Shown piece after piece: positions 12,801 through 25,010 of a stretch of DNA of 64,000 nucleotides; the first letter of the stretch is position 1; each line of letters opens with the position of its first letter. The DNA comes from Metopolophium dirhodum. Taxonomy: Eukaryota > Arthropoda > Insecta > Hemiptera > Aphididae. The stretch covers positions 2,356,001 to 2,420,000 of the forward strand of contig NC_083567.1 in the NCBI RefSeq assembly GCF_019925205.1, read 5' to 3'. The notes beneath the pieces are model-generated. The model had not been told where the DNA came from, searched no databases, and saw only the letters and a list, made by a program, of their open reading frames with translations. A program made the translations under genes and the position numbers.

Positions 12801-15800
12801 CGTGGTTGTGGTACATTTATGTATTATTATAACTGTTGAGTCTTGTCAATTTCTCCTGTTTTTGGCATTGTGCTGTATAAAGGTATGATGGAGTATAAAG
12901 CGTATAAAGCCAATTCACCTGGATTAAATAATATGAATTCAATGATGAATTATTGTACACGAAAAACAGTCGTGAGAGGAGACGGGGTTAGGTTTGTCAG
13001 CCGCGTCTCACCGAGGCGTTCGGAAAAAATGCGATTTGCATTAAGATCCCCACCTCCTAATAATTATGACCATCGTCGCCGCCCTTTATTCCATATAAAT
13101 TATAATGATAAAAAAAAAAAACCCCGATAACATGGGTATATATAGGTTAGGCAGACAATTATTGTAGTTGTGTAGTAGTTGCAGTAGGTATAATTATGTT
13201 ATAGTTACATATTTTGTTACTGTAGGGAGGTGCGTAATAAATTAGAGTCGCCCAAACGCACATTTTATAAACATTAAACCTACATGATGTCATTTACTAT
13301 TATGCACATACATAGGTATCCCGAAGAGTAAAAAAAAAAAATCGTGTGCTATACAGCTCGAATGCGTAATTTGGTTTACATTTCGTCGGAATAGCATTTA
13401 TTCGCCACACTATGATGTTATATTATGTACATTACGTGTATAATTCTGTCGTGTTTACCCGTCCACTGTTTCGCGCAGTTGAAAGCATAATAATAATAAT
13501 AATAATAATAATATAAATGTTCGTTGTTTGCACATGTCATTGGACCGTTTGTAATTAAAAACTTTACGACAGTGTCAATTAACATAATATATGCCGTACA
13601 TACAATATACATATATCATGTATATGGACGGCTATGATATAATAATATGCTTGTGTGCACCTTTATATATATACATACTACCTGATACCTATATAATATA
13701 TATATTATGCTCCCGAACAATGATGAATTTGAACTAAACGCGGCATGAATGAAACAAAAAAGGTTCACGATAAAATGTCAATTTTAATTCGTACATAATG
13801 ACATATAGGCACCATAAGTACATAGGCAGGTTGTGTGACGATGATGTTTATGTATAAGCTCGAAATATAAAAGTCGATAGTGTAAGTGTCATTGTACTCG
13901 GTTTATTAAAGCGCTTTAAATTATTTATACTATGCAAAAAATAAAAACACATCGACGCTTAATTCGTTACATAATCGAATTACAATATCTCTTCTCTCTT
14001 CGCATATTATTATTCATATTTACATATATGCACATCTAGTATATTTTTTAGCAGGTGCGCCGAATGCATTTTAATACCACGATAATGGGTTACCGCGGTA
14101 TAATGGGTATAATGTAGGTACATATATATGGGTAGACGTATACCTGCATAATAAATATTAAACACTTGTATATACTATACCTATATATAGTATGATATAA
14201 TGTGCGTTTTAAACGGGAACGTTTGCAGGTGGCGCATTAATCTTTCGCCTTTACGTGTATCTAAATAATATTTAATATTATACAATATCACCTGCGATGA
14301 TGGTCTCATTTTATTCTAGACATCACTGCTTTAGGTATATACACGCACACGTGCAGAATGTAATGGACATATATGTATAGGCACTAACGTTTTAAGGATA
14401 AATAAAAATCATGTATCGCAAGACTAACGAATTATAATAATATCTCAAAATAAAATATAACCAAAAAAAAAGACGTTAAAAAAAAATAGCCTAATTGATT
14501 GACTAAGTATCGTATTATTATACTTTTATAGATTATTTTTATTTCTGTGGATCCGAGCTCGGGTATATTAGAGCGGGATAAAATATGCCCCTGAGCGTTT
14601 TTTATTGAGTGGGTGTGCCACGCGTCAGTGGCGTAAATCGGCGTAAATTTCTGTGCGCAGAGAAATATTTTAATTCCTGTGCCCACTAATACTTTAAACT
14701 CGTTTGGAAATTCACGACGATAAATCGTTTACTTAGTGTCCTAATTGTACCTAAAAATTGATATAAAAAAATATTGTTATTTTTCAAATAACGTTTTTGA
14801 AAAAAAAATTTAGAAATTGTATTCATCGGATGTTTAATTAATTGATATAGATACATCATATTTGCTATAGCCTATAACTGTAAATATTTATATTATGAAA
14901 CACTAGACAAAATAATAAGGTAGGTACCTACCAAGGAGAATATTATGATTTTTTTAGTTGTAATCTGTCTGCATAGTGATAGTGTAGGTGTTTAAATACT
15001 ATCGTTTGCGAGTACTGATTTAATTTTGAATAGTTAATTTCTTATTATCAAAATTATAATTGAGTAAACTATCATGGATATAGTACTGTATAAACAAATT
15101 AAAAATAGATTATAATATAGCTATAACGGATTTATCACATAAGTTTTAGACTTGTATTTTACCAGCTAAACCCAAGGGTCAGTCCGGTCCGGATGGCAAG
15201 GTAGAGAAGTCTAACTTTATAAGACATACATAATATGTTATACACTAATATTTTTTATTTTAAAATGCATGTTGAATATCTAAGTACTATATTGGGATTA
15301 AACGAAATGGTGATCGTGAAGTGACGTAAACGTAAAACGCTGCTCGATATTTTCCACTTCCAAGACAATTTATGAAGCAAAAATTTGTATTAATAAGTAG
15401 GTAACCATTAGTTGTATATATATATACCTAATTGAAGTTTGGTAATTTTTTACATTTTATTCATTTCTATAGTGATCAACGAAGCGTTAGAAAAATAAAA
15501 CATCTGTACCCAGCCCAAAAACACGTGTTTATATTTGAAGAAAAAAAACGATGGCAATACTATCATACTCAAAAGTCAAAAATTTTAGTCGGAAAAAAGT
15601 TGTTGGCAAAGACGAACGCGATGACATTATTTTAATATCTGCGTTCTGTATCTACCGATTGTCGACGTGTAAGCGAGTAATAAAATAATACAATAAATGA
15701 TAACATACATATTAATTCTGGTAGCGCACATTGTCCTATATATAACCCATTCGTGCCTCCTTCGCGCCCGCAGTGGTGGTGACCCACTGATACGATTTCG

Positions 15801-16214
15801 ATAGATGCGACGTGTATCATATCTAATATAATAATATAATTAAATATGTGCATAAAACATAACCTGTAAAACCTACGCGTGAAACAAATCACGTACACTC
15901 GCGAGTCGTCGGCACGTAGAAACTGCATATTATCGTATATAGAAATCGTCGGAAACATATAACACTTGATATTATATTATATAGAGGTACCTACACTAAC
16001 ACTATATCACATTATATATACCTAGGTACACTTGGGTAGCGGGTGCAGATGCAGACGCGGTTTGAATGGTAGGTAAAAAAAAAAAAATTATATTACATCA
16101 ACACAAAGTCATAATAATATTATATATTTTATCCGATATGATAGCAACACGACGTGAAGATGGCGTGTGTCGAAAACGGGGCGAAAAACGTATATTACGA
16201 TATAATAAAAAATT
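9860..16214. other. Intergenic, no gene I can support
   Basis: AT-rich spacer. Contents: an AAT microsatellite at about 13488-13513; a small inverted repeat at about 11979-12054 (AAAACTACCAGTTG versus CAGCTGGCAGTTTTT); a GC-richer patch at 12700-13080 with no convincing exon; a 63-codon minus-strand open frame at 10187-10378 that is unidentified. No TATA-plus-initiator pair with a following ORF was found. Confidence 0.45.
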
Positions 16215-17171
16215 TAGGGAACGGATTTTATTGTAAATACATATTTTTATTGAAATGAGATATTTTTAATCTGATAAAAAATGTGAACGATTTAAGACCG
16301 TTCTAATTAAAATAAACCCCAATTTACTTTACATATTTTTACATATTTTGGTATAAATACATATTTTTACATATTTGGTAAATAAGTAAATAATTTGTAC
16401 GTATTTTGGTAATTTTTGATTTTTTCATTAATTTTCGATGACTAAACATTATCTGCTTCGATTAAATTAACAAGATTAGCAATTTTGGCATTTACCTAGG
16501 TACTTATTTCCGGCACGCGGCATGCCACTATATACATTAGAACTATTTCAGTTATATTGTCGATCTTGGTAATGCCGGACGATATAAATATCAAATAAGG
16601 AAGTGGTAGTTAAAACTATAATTTTAAATCTAAATATAGAAACTGGCACCGCTATCGATAAAGCAAATAATTTGATAAAAAATAATAATTTGACATATAT
16701 TTCTGATAATTTTGGTTTTTTGATTTGTAGGTATACAATAAAACAACTGAAAACTCGAAATTTGAAATGTAAAAATGTGATAGAAAAAGGACTGAAAAAT
16801 TTTAAAAAATAATTAGAGATATACTCCAAGGACTAAATCCAACAGCATTATTGGATGTCGAACTTACACCACTTGATATATTTAATATTAAGAAGTATGC
16901 TATCATTACGTCAGTCGATGTGGAACGTTCATTTTTGTCAATACAAAAACATTTTACGACCAAATCGCCGCCATTTTCCATTTTTAAATCTTAGACAACA
17001 TGTAGTTTCACATTGTTTTAATAATTAGATAAGAGATAAGATTTTAATATTTTTATTTTTTGTCAAGCGGTTGTTACATAATTTGATTTTTTTTTTCCAT
17101 ATTTCAATAAAAATAAGTACATATTTATGTACATGTTTTGATTTTTTTATTACAATAAAATCAGTTTCCTA
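16215..17171 (+). mobile_element. Internally deleted hAT transposon
   Basis: Imperfect terminal repeats TAGGGAACGGATTTTA (16215) and TAAAATCAGTTTCCTA (ending 17171) bracket sequence with the subterminal word ATACATATTTTTA repeated several times. The 3' half contains remains of the hAT transposase C-terminus (see the pseudogene). The 5' subterminal region matches, in reverse, a fragment at 32975-33120. Target duplications cannot be read in the A/T-rich flanks. Confidence 0.6.
16600..17025 (+). pseudogene. hAT transposase C-terminal (dimerisation) remnant
   Basis: The frame around 16891-16935 reads KKYAIITSVDVERSF, the signature phrase of the hAT C-terminal dimerisation domain in aphid transposases. 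After a frameshift the related phrase NLRQHVVSHCF is read at about 16987-17019. The upstream open frame 16603-16812 is probably more of the same relic. N-terminal zinc finger and catalytic core are missing, and stops and a frameshift break the rest. Confidence 0.65.
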
Positions 17172-17455
17172 ATAATAATATAAGAACCTACAAAGTACAT
17201 ACACTCGCGGGATTTACATCGGACAGCGGAGATGGCGCCGGTCTCGCTCGAATAGAATAAACAAACGGCAGATAGTTATGTGTATATTATGTGGTAGATG
17301 CCCATGTGCGAGACACGGAGTGTTGTGGTATAGGGCGGTTGAAACCATTTTCGAACAGTTATTATCGCGGTTCGCCGTAATAATAATATGATATTGTCGT
17401 TTCGGCATATTGCGTCAATTCCATCCGTAAATCATTCGCCCGCGATCCGATTGAA

Positions 17456-17871
17456 CGTACATGTCCCCAGCCCCGCCCAATAAAAATGTTAACATTTTTT
17501 TCAACTCAACATTTAGCAGTCAATTTGCAAGACTATTTTCACAATTTGCAAGCCTTTAGTTGTGCAAATTTCGGAAATGCGTACAACAGACGAGATATTG
17601 GTTTGCAAATTTCGACAACTACCTTGCAAATCGTTGCTAATTGGCTGCTAAATGATGGTTCAAGAAAAATTTAAAAATATGTTTTCGATGATATGGGTGG
17701 GGCAGGAGACACATGTCCCCAGCCCCACCCTTAGTTTTTTTTATTTTATGATTCAACTAAAGGCTTGCAAATTGTGAAAACGGTCTTGCAAATTGTTGCT
17801 AATTGACTGCTAAATGTTGAGTTGAAAAAAATGTTAAAATTTTTATTGGGTGGGGCTGGGGACATGTACGT
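17456..17871. mobile_element. MITE-like inverted repeat with three copies of one terminus
   Basis: The left end (GTACATGTCCCCAGCCCC from 17457) and the right end (GGGGCTGGGGACATGTAC, to 17869) are inverted repeats. The arms continue for over 100 nt (AACTCAACATTTAGCAGTC and its complement). A third copy of the end, ACATGTCCCCAGCCCCACCC, lies inside at about 17711, so the structure is a composite or nested insertion. No coding capacity. Confidence 0.6.
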
Positions 17872-18018
17872 TCCGATTGATGACATATTATAATTATTAT
17901 ATTTTAGAAATGCTGCTCATGGCCGACTGCTTTATTTACGTCCGGTTACAATAGTTGTAGGTGTACATCGAATTATAATAGTTTTCATCGGGGTTCGATA
18001 TCCTGCCACGTGTAAGTG

Positions 18019-18314
18019 CAGTGGCATGCACAGATTTTTCTAATAGGAGAGGGGGGGGGGATATTTTCCGAAAAAATTGTGAAATTGTTATCATAAAAAC
18101 AAAGATCGATACAGTCAATTTTCTATAATATTTTGATATATAGTATATTATTATACGATCTAAGCATTCTAAGCAAACAACAATATTATATAGAAGTTAT
18201 TTAATTTATATGTATATTATCATAGAATGGTTAATGATTTTTTTTTTTAATTTTTGGATCCATGGGGGGGGATATGACACCCTCTCCCCCCCCCCCCCCG
18301 TGAGCACGCCCCCG
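18019..18314. mobile_element. hAT-type MITE
   Basis: Begins CAGTGGCATGCACAGATTTT and ends GTGAGCACGCCCCCG. Flanked by an 8-bp direct repeat with one mismatch: TGTAAGTG at 18011-18018 and TGTAGGTG at 18315-18322. G-run and C-run inside each end; no coding frame. Confidence 0.65.
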
Positions 18315-18789
18315 TGTAGGTGTTATATTATATTATACTTCAGTATATTTAACTCGGTATTTTATATGTCGTGTGTCCGATAAATTAATATTTAATCCTC
18401 ATCGTTTCGTCGGTGAATTTATTTTACATTTTATTATTATACTACAGGTATAGGCATATATTTTTTTCAGAAATAAAATGAACAGTTGTGTGACAGTCGT
18501 GTTTATGCGTACAAGACAAGCACCAAGGTATCAATATAGTTATTGTATAACATATGAACACGCATCCCACTCGTTACTTATTTATTATACCTACCCACCC
18601 ACATATCATATAATATTATGTCCGATATGATACTGTACTATTTTATATGATGACATTTACATTATTGGTGGGTAAAATGTTTAAAATTGTCTGTACTGAC
18701 GCGCAACGGTATTTTTTTTTTCAAATCAACTTTTAACCAATATCATTATTGTTTCGCATAATGGTGTCCCGGTCGTCCCAATAACTATT

Positions 18790-19015
18790 ATGTGCAGCAG
18801 GACCTAGTTTACTATTAACATTTTTCTTTAGAAAAAAGAATAACTATTATAAAAATTGTAATAGTTGAGAGACTACTTGTTCGAATTTTGAACTGAATAA
18901 ACAATTGAATCGACATTTTAAAAACAGTGATTCAATAATAATAGTTTATAGAAAAAAAAGAGGGGGGGAAAATATTCATTTGAAAAAACAGAAGTTTGTA
19001 TCGTCACGGGACACG
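18790..19015. repeat. Dispersed repeat fragment, related to 63305-63480
   Basis: Shares GAGA-ACTAC-TGTTCGAATTTT and AAAACAGAAG-TTGTAT-GTCAC spaced words with 63305-63480 in the same orientation. It appears to be part of a larger repeat family; no ends could be defined. Confidence 0.35.
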
Positions 19016-19236
19016 CTGTAAGTATAGCATGAACGATAACTTTTGATATGATGATATATGTTCGAATAAGTCAGTATTTTCAGTGTTTTCAATAAATTCA
19101 TTATTAAAGGAATACAACGGGGGTAAGAATGTTTGGCGAATCCCCCTGTGTATAGTATTATATAAATTATGACACGCAGATACCAAGATACAGGTACTGC
19201 GGTATATCTATATACCTATATAAGTAAAGTATGAGC

Positions 19237-19261
19237 TATATAAGACACTTTCGACTACAGT
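19237..19261 (+). promoter_or_regulatory. Possible TATA plus initiator pair
   Basis: TATATAAG at 19237-19244 is followed by ACAGT at 19257-19261 and then a CpG-richer 300-nt leader. The spacing is shorter than the usual 30 nt, so one element may be fortuitous. It would serve the small ORF at 19569. Confidence 0.25.
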
Positions 19262-19568
19262 GCGTTGTGAAAGTAGTTATACTGCACGTGCATGTGCTTT
19301 GCGCGGCGTGTAAAATAATTGTGTTGCTTCGGTCTTTCGGTTCACACTTAGGCATAGTGCGATACGATTCGACCCACCACCCACGCCAATAACGGCGGTT
19401 GCGGGTCGGAGCGATTTCAATGAAATATTTCGTTTTGTTTAGGGGTTTTTGTTTCACGCGCGGGTATACGTCTGGACAGACGATCGCGTCACGACTCACG
19501 ATGACGATGATTGTTGAAAAATAAATAGACCGCGAGGGGCGTTCGCTTTCCATTCGGGTTCATTCGCG

Positions 19569-19664
19569 ATGCTCTTATTCTCGGGAAATTCGTTTCGTTT
19601 CTTAATGATATTGGCTTTAGTTTTGCCTAATGCCTATCATGATTCAGTGATCGGTGCTCGGTAG
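19569..19664 (+). CDS. Candidate 31-aa peptide or first exon with signal-like start
   Basis: Unrecognised. ATG 19569 opens 31 codons (start MLLFSGNSFRFLMILALVL) with a hydrophobic core like a signal peptide, ending at TAG 19662-19664. It follows a GC-richer leader (19240-19568) that contains at least two short upstream ORFs. A weak splice donor (GTAGAC) overlaps the stop. It could be a tiny secreted peptide, the first exon of a gene whose other exons I cannot find, or chance. No relative was recognised. Confidence 0.2.
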   Translation: MLLFSGNSFRFLMILALVLPNAYHDSVIGAR

Positions 19665-19730
19665 ACTAATACTTGATGACAGCAGTAGACCAAATAACTA
19701 CGTGTCCGACACAATATAATAATATGTTTA

Positions 19731-20290
19731 CCGGGTGACAATTGGTATTTCAAAAAAACTATATTAACGTTTTTGAAAATATGTATATTCATTCAAGTGG
19801 TTACAAGACTTTTTTTTATGATAACGTGTAATTTTAATTCTTTGTTTCAAAACGGTAATTTTTTTGCAGTTAACTTTGGAAATGTATGGAAATCGAATTT
19901 CGGACGAGTAGTTTATGAGTTATATAACCCATAAGTATGATTATTTTAAAGTTTAGATGAGCTGAGTGGAGTGGTAAGTACTGGGATACCCCGCAAAGTG
20001 TCGGTCTACTGCACTCTGCTCGTCAAAACTTAAAATACTTATAACTAAAAGAGTAATAACTACGCACTTGTTCGAATTTTGATTTTTAGAAATGGAGATA
20101 AGTACTCCAGATAATATTCTTCTTCGGAATATGTATTTAAAAATAATTTTCGTCATTCAAACGGAAGTAAACTTTCAAAAAATATAATTTTTCCAAAACT
20201 GTTGTTTTGTAAAATATGTAAAAGACATATTTACAAAAAACGTTAGTGCTTTCTGAAATAATGACAGTTGTACATTAAACGATCACCCCG
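19731..20290. mobile_element. Foldback element, copy 1, TA-flanked
   Basis: Ends CCGGGTGACAATT and GATCACCCCG, flanked by TA on both sides (19729-19730, 20291-20292). The interior is one long imperfect inverted repeat (for example AACGTTTTTGAAAATATGTAT on the left against its complement on the right) around a centre near 19975-20010. Same family as 30909-31522 and 48981-49525. No coding frame. Confidence 0.65.
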
Positions 20291-20519
20291 TACATGAAAT
20301 ACATCAAATCAATTGATCGTAATGGAGTTATATCTCTTATATCAATAATATTACTATCAACACGATAAACAAAACCGCAGCAGCCAGTGCTTATTTCAGT
20401 GGGGTTACAATAATTATGTGATGCGATAGGTACTTGAAATGAGTCGGTAGACAGATTGTGAGTACCTAATTTTGTGATTCACGGTCGATAATAAAATAAA
20501 ATAAATTTAATAACTTGTA

Positions 20520-20864
20520 ATCGGGTTTTGTCTTTTCGGATATCAGTATAGTCAATTAATGTGTATACCGATTAAAGATCGAATTTCAGTCGTATTCGAT
20601 GAAACGATATTTTTACTACCCTTTATTATTAATTACTCCTATGGCATACCCCCTTGAAAATGCGTACGATACCCCCCGTGGTAGAAGGTCTAAAATAAAC
20701 ACTGGCAGCAGCACCACAGTCGTAATTGAATCGTGCATTAAGCTTGAAACAAAAGTAATAATTACGTCCCGTATAATGGATTTGTTAGTTCCAGTACGGA
20801 AAACAAAGAAAGTGTGTGTGATGGAAACAAAATATGAATCTACAATTATAAGCCATATATAGAT
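20520..20864 (+). repeat. Duplicated unit, copy A
   Basis: Matches 21765-22080 closely over about 330 nt. Both copies carry an open frame starting around (M/I)KRYFY and sharing AYPLENAYDTPRG, NTGS and TTVVIESCIKL. The frames differ by whole codons inside, but a single-base indel breaks the match just upstream, so coding constraint is unproven. The tail of this copy is displaced to 21583-21715 by an insertion. Confidence 0.6.
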
Positions 20865-21582
20865 ACTAGCTGAACTTCGTTGCCCGTTAAATGTGCCAAC
20901 TCTATACGACTCAAACTTTGTTCAATTCGTTATTTAATATGCGGTGTATGGTGTTCAAAATTTATCTTAACTTTTCTGTTGCCCGGAATAAAAATTCTGA
21001 TTCGCAGCAGTATAATATTAGGTAGGCAAACTACCTGCGGCAGATCGCGGACCCCGTGCTGTCTGTACGCGAGTGTATGATTTAACTCTAAAGTATCAAA
21101 GTTATACCAAATTGAATATAATACGGTGGATCAATATAATCAATTAATATATAAACCTAACCTAACCTAACCGAACCAAAATCCGATGAATAAAAAAAAC
21201 CAAATTTAACCATTTTTAAATTAGCCTAATCTTCTTCCCACAGGTCTAATCTACACACAAACATTCATTTTTATATCTATATATGCAAATCAACAAACAT
21301 GCCCGATCAACCAATAGCAACCAATATATAATACACTATTATCATTTTAATCTGCAACAATAAACTACATTTTTATTTTATTATTTAGTTTATTTTATTC
21401 TGGACAGATGATGCGCCTTTGTTGTATTCTTGACATCCAGATTTTCCGGTAGATTTTCCTAAAATTTTCTTTTATACAAACCTTCTCCGCGAAATACTCC
21501 TTCGTTTAAAAAAAAGATCAAGAAGATCTGATAAGTAGTTTCATAGTTTACCCTGTACAAAGATTTTCATTTCACATATTTT
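20865..21582. mobile_element. 718-bp insertion splitting copy A
   Basis: Begins ACTAGCTGAACTTCGTTGCCCG, a start shared in style with a widespread class of insect repeats. The 8-bp word ATATAGAT occurs at 20857-20864 and again at 21583-21590, as a target duplication would. The second copy of the flanking unit (21765-22196) lacks this segment and so serves as the empty site. Contains a CCTAA run at 21155-21172. No coding frame. Confidence 0.55.
21155..21172. repeat. Short interstitial CCTAA run
   Basis: Three and a half units of CCTAA, the complement of the insect telomere repeat TTAGG. It is too short to say more than that it resembles telomeric sequence. Confidence 0.5.
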
Positions 21583-21715
21583 ATATAGATGGATTAATTA
21601 ATTAATAATATAGGAGCTCGTAATAATTTTAAAAAGTTTTAATCCATATAAAAATAACGTATTATATTTTTATTATGTTGTGTTATATTTTAGGTACAGA
21701 TAGAGTCTAAATATT
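21583..21715 (+). repeat. Tail of duplicated unit A
   Basis: Matches 22085-22196 (shared words ATTAATAATATAG, AGCTCG, AATAATTTTAAAAAGTTTTAA and TAGGTACAGATAGAG). Together with 20520-20864 it rebuilds one duplicated unit of about 470 nt. Confidence 0.55.
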
Positions 21716-21764
21716 ATGTACCTATTACACTTTTTATATAAATCAAATAATAAAATAAATTGAC

Positions 21765-22196
21765 TTGTTGGGTATTGTCTTTTCGTATGTCAATAGTCAA
21801 CTATAAATGTGTACCGATAAAAATCGGATTTGAGTCGTCGTATTCGATAAAACGATATTTTTACTTCCCTTCATTATTCATTACTCTTATGGCATACCCC
21901 CTTGAAAATGCGTACGATACCCCCCGGGGTGGAAGGTCTGAAACAAACACTGGCAGCACCACAGTCGTAATTGAATCGTGCATTAAGCTTGGAACAAAAG
22001 TAATGATTATTTTCCATAGATTGTTAGTTCTTGTAAAGAAAACAAAGAAGGTGTGTGTGATGGAAACAAAACATTAATTTACAATAAGTCATATATCAAT
22101 CAATTAATAATATAGAAGCTCGAAATAATTTTAAAAAGTTTTAATCCATATAAAAATAACATAATATTATATTTTAGGTACAGATAGAGAGCCTAA
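21765..22196 (+). repeat. Duplicated unit, copy A' (uninterrupted)
   Basis: Second tandem copy of the unit, without the insertion found in copy A. Its open frame (21760-22077) ends at a stop earlier than that of copy A. Function unknown; the unit may itself be part of an old element. Confidence 0.6.
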
Positions 22197-22199
22197 ATG

Positions 22200-24640
22200 A
22201 TAACAAAACAGAATGATATTTTTGTAAAATTATATCCAAAACGCAGCCTGCGCAGACCACGTCCCTCGAGGATGTGACACACGAAAATCATTTAAAAATA
22301 CCATCGGTTTAAAACGACGATATGTTATATTATTATTATTATTATATTATCTTGAGTCGATAACATGTAGTCGCAAAATAATTCGGGATAAGATTTATAC
22401 ATTATTATTTTCTGTTCGTCTTGTTGACTGTCGCAGAACGCGTTAATAACGTCAACCCGTAATGACTATAATGAGTAATGATGGTTGGATTTAAGTACAT
22501 GACATTGTTTCAATATATATATATGTGTGTGCTTGTATAAAGTGCATTAATCGCCATCAGAGTTTAAATTCGATTTACCAAAATTCTAAATTTCGATAAT
22601 CGGCGTGCAGACGCGTTTACCATGACGCGCACTTTATGTTCGTCGCGAATGGATTGGGAACTATAAAGACTGAGCGGTTGGGTATTACACATAAGACATA
22701 ACATTACTATGGTCACCGTAATAGGTATATGTTACATTGTCCTATACCTACGCACAGACAGCGATCGTCCGCACAGTATTATACCTGCAAACACTTCAAG
22801 ATGATGATGGGCGCATGCGTCATTTAAAAATGATATTATTTTGGCCAAACGAATGCTTATCGGCCGTGTTTAATAAATGTTGTAACACACTTTCACAATA
22901 TTCCCTAACGACATTCGCAGTGTAATAGGTAGTGCGAAAATTATTGCAAAAGTGTGAAAACCGCCGCCACGATTCGATTGGGACGACGGCGAATATTAAA
23001 ATATTATATCTTATCTAATAGATCGATGGCACTGTTGCACAATATATCATATACCTACTATAATTGAGCCTTTTATGGCGTTGATCTTAATAAAATTAAA
23101 ATAGATAAACTCTATATTAAATAATAGTATACACACCTACAACAGAAGATTGAATGTTTCGCGTTTATTAAGTCTTATTAACCTCAAAATTAATAACTCT
23201 CGTGATAATTATTATGAGTGATCCCTGTTAATTTTACATTCCACATTCCTCCCTTGCACACGTGTTCTTCTCCCCTATAAACACACTATTAATAAATGGT
23301 AATTCTGTTAACACTGAAATTGATATTTATCTTAAAACATAATATTATATTGTAATAGTTATTAATTATTGTTATTTTTTATAAAATGATATAAAGTTAT
23401 ATATAATTTTCCATTGTAAATTTTATGACATTTTAGTTAAGTTTTTTTTTTTTTGTAATTTCTATTTTATCGGACTTGACCAAAATAAATAAATCAGTTA
23501 AATTCAATTTCAAACATAGTAGTGCTGGGGTAACGGACCTAAATATTTCGATATACGTGCGATGTAATTATACCACGCATTATCATCGTCACGCGTAAAG
23601 TTGTGATCGATATATATTAATATCGCTTCGATTTGGCATCGATATACCTAGGTACAAAAACGTTCAGCGCTGTCCAGGCATGGTATATTATGTACTTTAT
23701 TGAACTTACTTCGGGTTAGGTCATCGGACTACTGCGCATCTTTCGCAGCGAAAACGGTATAGGTAGTGATGGCATTATTATTCTGCGCGACAACACGACG
23801 TATGCACTGATCACCATCACTATACGCATACTTTTATGTACATAATGAACATTAATATAATGTATTTACTGTACATTAATATGCATACATATCACATAAT
23901 ATGTATGTAGGTACGTCGAGGTAAATAACTCATCTATATATACATGTTAATATGTATATCATATAATGCGTCGTAATTTTGTATGTTAATGATTTTGTCA
24001 GCCCCACAAAGCCTTTCGGTGCACCCACCTACAAAATCATAATATTTAATATAATATTATCAACCGAAAAATGATAATATAAATAATGTCCACGCGCATG
24101 ACAGAAATCGGCTACGTATACCTGATATTAACCTAGACAATATATCAACGGTTTTTTGAATTTTTAACAAAGCGTTTCTCCGAAGTAATAGTTTGCAATA
24201 AATTGTCCTTGTATTTTTATAATCAATATAACCGATGCGTCATTCTACGTCAATGCGTATAATTAAAAATATAACTATTATATTTATGCAATTACATACA
24301 TATAGGTACGCTAAATCGCGGATCGCAATTTTTGTTTTCGTGTTGTTTTAATCGCCGATCGCATGCAAAACCATTGAGATTCTCGTACGAATTATATTAT
24401 AAGTAGTACAAATTATATTATAAGTGCCAAGTAGTATAATTATTATTACAACGATGATTTATCTATAGAACACGATATTTGAATAAATTATTGATAATGA
24501 ATGATAATATTATTAGCGCTCATCGCAAAACATATTTTTTTACAATATTTAACTGTAGGAAACCTCGACGAGACGTAACTATGTACAATATATTTGTGAA
24601 AAATAAAACGGTGGAAGTACGAAGTACCTTATAATGTCAA
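22200..24640. other. Intergenic, no gene seen
   Basis: AT-rich DNA with a few GC-richer patches (22430-22700, 22930-23000) but no exon I can support. A T-run at 23444-23454 followed by GACTTGACCAAAATAAATAAAT (about 23472-23493) resembles a LINE 3' end, similar in style to 5270-5313; this is weak. Confidence 0.4.
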
Positions 24641-24654
24641 AATCAAATTTTAGA

Positions 24655-24740
24655 TTCTGAGCGGAGCGATGAATGTATTGATTTTACAATGTTGTGTTTT
24701 TTTGTCTATGTTACGTGCTTGAAAGGCAGCCGTGACAAAT
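24655..24740. repeat. Fragment of the repeat family at 29240-29866
   Basis: GATTCTGAGCGGAGCGATGAATG followed by TTTTACAATGTTGT matches, in reverse orientation, the right end of the element at 29240-29866. Only one end is present. Confidence 0.5.
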
Positions 24741-24939
24741 CCAATTGCAATGTTCTATGAAATAGTAAAACAATTTTCGTTTTGGGAAAAAAATACGAAA
24801 TTAAAATTATTTTTTATTTTTACTTCAATAGTTATTATTTTTTAAAGACAGTATCGCAAAGTAGAAAGAACGAATTAAGATAAAGGATTATTTGTTGTTT
24901 TAAAAAAAGGCAATATTTTTAATTTTTCATTATTATTTT

Positions 24940-25010
24940 TCTTATTGGTACAACATCAACAAGTGAGGTTATTGGCTCACCACAATGGTATAATATTAGC
25001 AACATATGAA
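24940..25010. repeat. Dispersed repeat piece shared with 39245-39310
   Basis: GGTACAACATCAA followed by AGGTTATTGGCT and CACAA recurs as GGTACAACATCAA, AGGTTATTAGCT and ACAACAA at 39253-39295. Family not identified. Confidence 0.4.

Noticed and set aside
17985..18005. GGGTTCGATATCC, resembling a tRNA B box
   Set aside because: No A box or cloverleaf around it on either strand.
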